In this document: positions 21,101 through 21,503 of the stretch, piece by piece
Layout: each line of letters opens with the position of its first letter
Numbering within the stretch: the first letter of the stretch is position 1
Virus record (IMG/VR): IMGVR_UViG_3300028364_000167
Coordinates: 1 to 21,503 of that record
Length of the DNA: 21,503 nt
Direction: 5' to 3' (one strand)
DNA from: a virus
Notes under the pieces: model-generated
What the model was told of the DNA's origin: nothing
The model's database searches: none
The model's input: only the letters and a program-made list of their open reading frames with translations
Position numbers and translations under genes: made by a program

Positions 21101-21503
21101 TCGCACCCGTCAACCACTTACCAATCAGCGCACCGGCAACGACAAGCAGGACGCCAACGCCCGTCGCAGACAGGAAGCCGATCACAGCAGCGCGAAGGGC
21201 AATAAACCCTCCTGTCGCTGCCCCCGCAGCCCCAGCGGTAGCAGTAAGCCCAGCGGCAGCAGCCCGTGCCCGTGCAGGTATCAGCAGCATCGAAGCCACC
21301 AACCCGTAGAAAGCGGTCGCCAGACGGGTGACAATCGTAACAGACTTCAGGCCAATGGCAGCGCCGATGACAATGCCGACCGTCTCGAAGTTCCGAACAA
21401 GGAAACCAGCCGCCTCGGCCAAGGTAGCGAAAAGCTGCGACACGCGCTCTGTGAAAGTCTGGAAAGAAGCAGATTCCAAAAGTTCAATCAGGTCACGAAT
21501 CAG
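18186..21503 (-). CDS. Tape measure protein with lysozyme domain (partial)
   Basis: The reading frame runs open to the right window edge, so the true N-terminus is missing; 1105 residues are visible. Tape measure proteins set tail length and help DNA entry. Near the visible N-terminus are hydrophobic stretches (FETVGIVIGAAIGLKSV; GFLSATGVGVLLVVAGALIG) that could insert in membranes, followed by long coiled-coil regions. A T4-lysozyme-like (GH24-type) domain lies at about 19620-20093, with the probable catalytic Glu in LVRDKEGFRNVPYND, then RAGYGSN, then SIAYNYGNLPGRV and NARRRAQEAAIF. After it come two related helical repeats of about 50-70 residues. The C-terminus has KEGEYMAS, a seven-Gly run and an end typical of tape measures (DKGGNLLLNHIRANKDSF). 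Confidence 0.93.
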   Translation of the reverse strand: MIRDLIELLESASFQTFTERVSQLFATLAEAAGFLVRNFETVGIVIGAAIGLKSVTIVTRLATAFYGLVASMLLIPARARAAAAGLTATAGAAGAATGGFIALRAAVIGFLSATGVGVLLVVAGALIGKWLTGASAMNTAMESHERIMGDVQQAYEEANGSVAEFMAAVTSGSVTEARNNLQLLEEAVQDSAKNIGDALRADQGTAATNLFGLNLARLFGEASREYQDAVDELLQSVTRGEVDARDLRAELDKLAETFRDGSDANMDLANALDDGAKEFDEAYTAMDQARDILTLYTGTAEEAEAAMERLANRGAEAASDIAAFATSSDDAAEAIEKLEEATDKLTGSLRDILKELPEMEEYFARLEESDAMVKLRNDALAAALEIVDVNKAWDELTTAIGGFQWSGIFDVLMGDLGKITTLMEGIGGAFDGLTGRFGNLGTTLNDAVGGLGNFLGEFTANLAAGAPLTGSAIERSAQLVRDKEGFRNVPYNDPATDANGNQVGPDIWRAGYGSNTFMRNGSVQTVQQSSRVTRDEAEADLARRLVEFQNVIIGQIGADTFRGMEESQQAVLTSIAYNYGNLPGRVAGPINAGASDAAIAEAIIGLSNDNGGINARRRAQEAAIFVTTTDPDGTAQREIEGAQPTLDQNQALAEGRQQLEVQQLINEGREREAEILQARNAALAANPNILPDQLAAVEALAGETFDLAAAGDLANDAATEASRLAEETAAQREATGSTLDDAEFAIRQQDLMNQGLERQALIEAAIRQAKASDPNITAQEIALLTTRTSALYDAERAGAGVTDELEAAEKAQERINELTEKRTALQELLEASIENGDTEKAMELQEQISAVNLELLTAIDNAEKLWEAVGGTAAETAIAQLGTARLETQNFGQDADNAYLKWDTLSGLFIEGLAKGFDQFAQAVANGENRLDAARDAFLQFVGDFLVQIAQMILKQAIFNALQMAFGGTSFGSFVGITAATGHTGGRVGSKRVGGGNRVKTVNPGVFASAARYHGGGMIGGLSPGEVPIIAKEGEYMASENDPLHPNNQSSKPSGGGGGGGEMTIYNLVDGEAVMRAALAADKGGNLLLNHIRANKDSFKAILNG

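Overview
The window is about 21.5 kb of a tailed phage genome with siphovirus organisation (long non-contractile tail), either a free phage or a prophage. It is GC-rich by eye and tightly packed. Several genes point to a host in the Alphaproteobacteria, perhaps Rhodobacterales: a GapR/DUF2312-like protein, a DUF2793 tail protein, and a DUF2163/BR0599 hub protein of the kind found in Rhodobacter gene transfer agents. This host call is inference. No integrase, capsid, portal, terminase or DNA polymerase gene lies in the window.

Left arm (38-7547, + strand): 17 genes of the early or metabolic region. Recognisable products are a DUF932 protein, flavin-dependent thymidylate synthase ThyX, a DUF3310 protein, a GapR-like DNA-binding protein, an MT-A70 adenine methyltransferase, a MerR-like helix-turn-helix protein, a possible RMF-like peptide and a MazZ/DUF550 dATP/dGTP diphosphohydrolase. 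Several small Cys-rich (zinc-finger-like) proteins accompany them. From thyX onward most stop and start codons overlap as ATGA, TGATG or GTGA, which implies one or a few translationally coupled operons. The three genes before that are separated by GC-rich intergenic hairpins.

Junction (about 7548): the + and - strand gene sets converge with one base between their stop codons. A perfect 11-bp hairpin there probably serves as a bidirectional terminator.

Right arm (7549-21503, - strand, read from right to left): the order is the classical siphophage tail and lysis order. It begins with a tape measure protein containing a lysozyme-like domain, whose N-terminus is cut by the window edge. Next come a large distal-tail-like protein, a DUF2163 hub protein with four conserved-type cysteines, two small proteins, a lambda gpJ-like central hub, small tail proteins including a 36-residue peptide, a DUF2793 protein and a LamG/discoidin tail fibre. 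The lysis cassette closes the arm: an amidase endolysin, a putative holin and two more membrane proteins. The late promoter must lie beyond the right edge.

Together the left arm would adjust the nucleotide pool, DNA state and host functions, and the right arm builds the tail and lyses the cell. No stretch longer than 150 bases lacks a gene. The largest gaps are 1214-1358, 2076-2184 and 9403-9527; they hold hairpins and ribosome binding sites.
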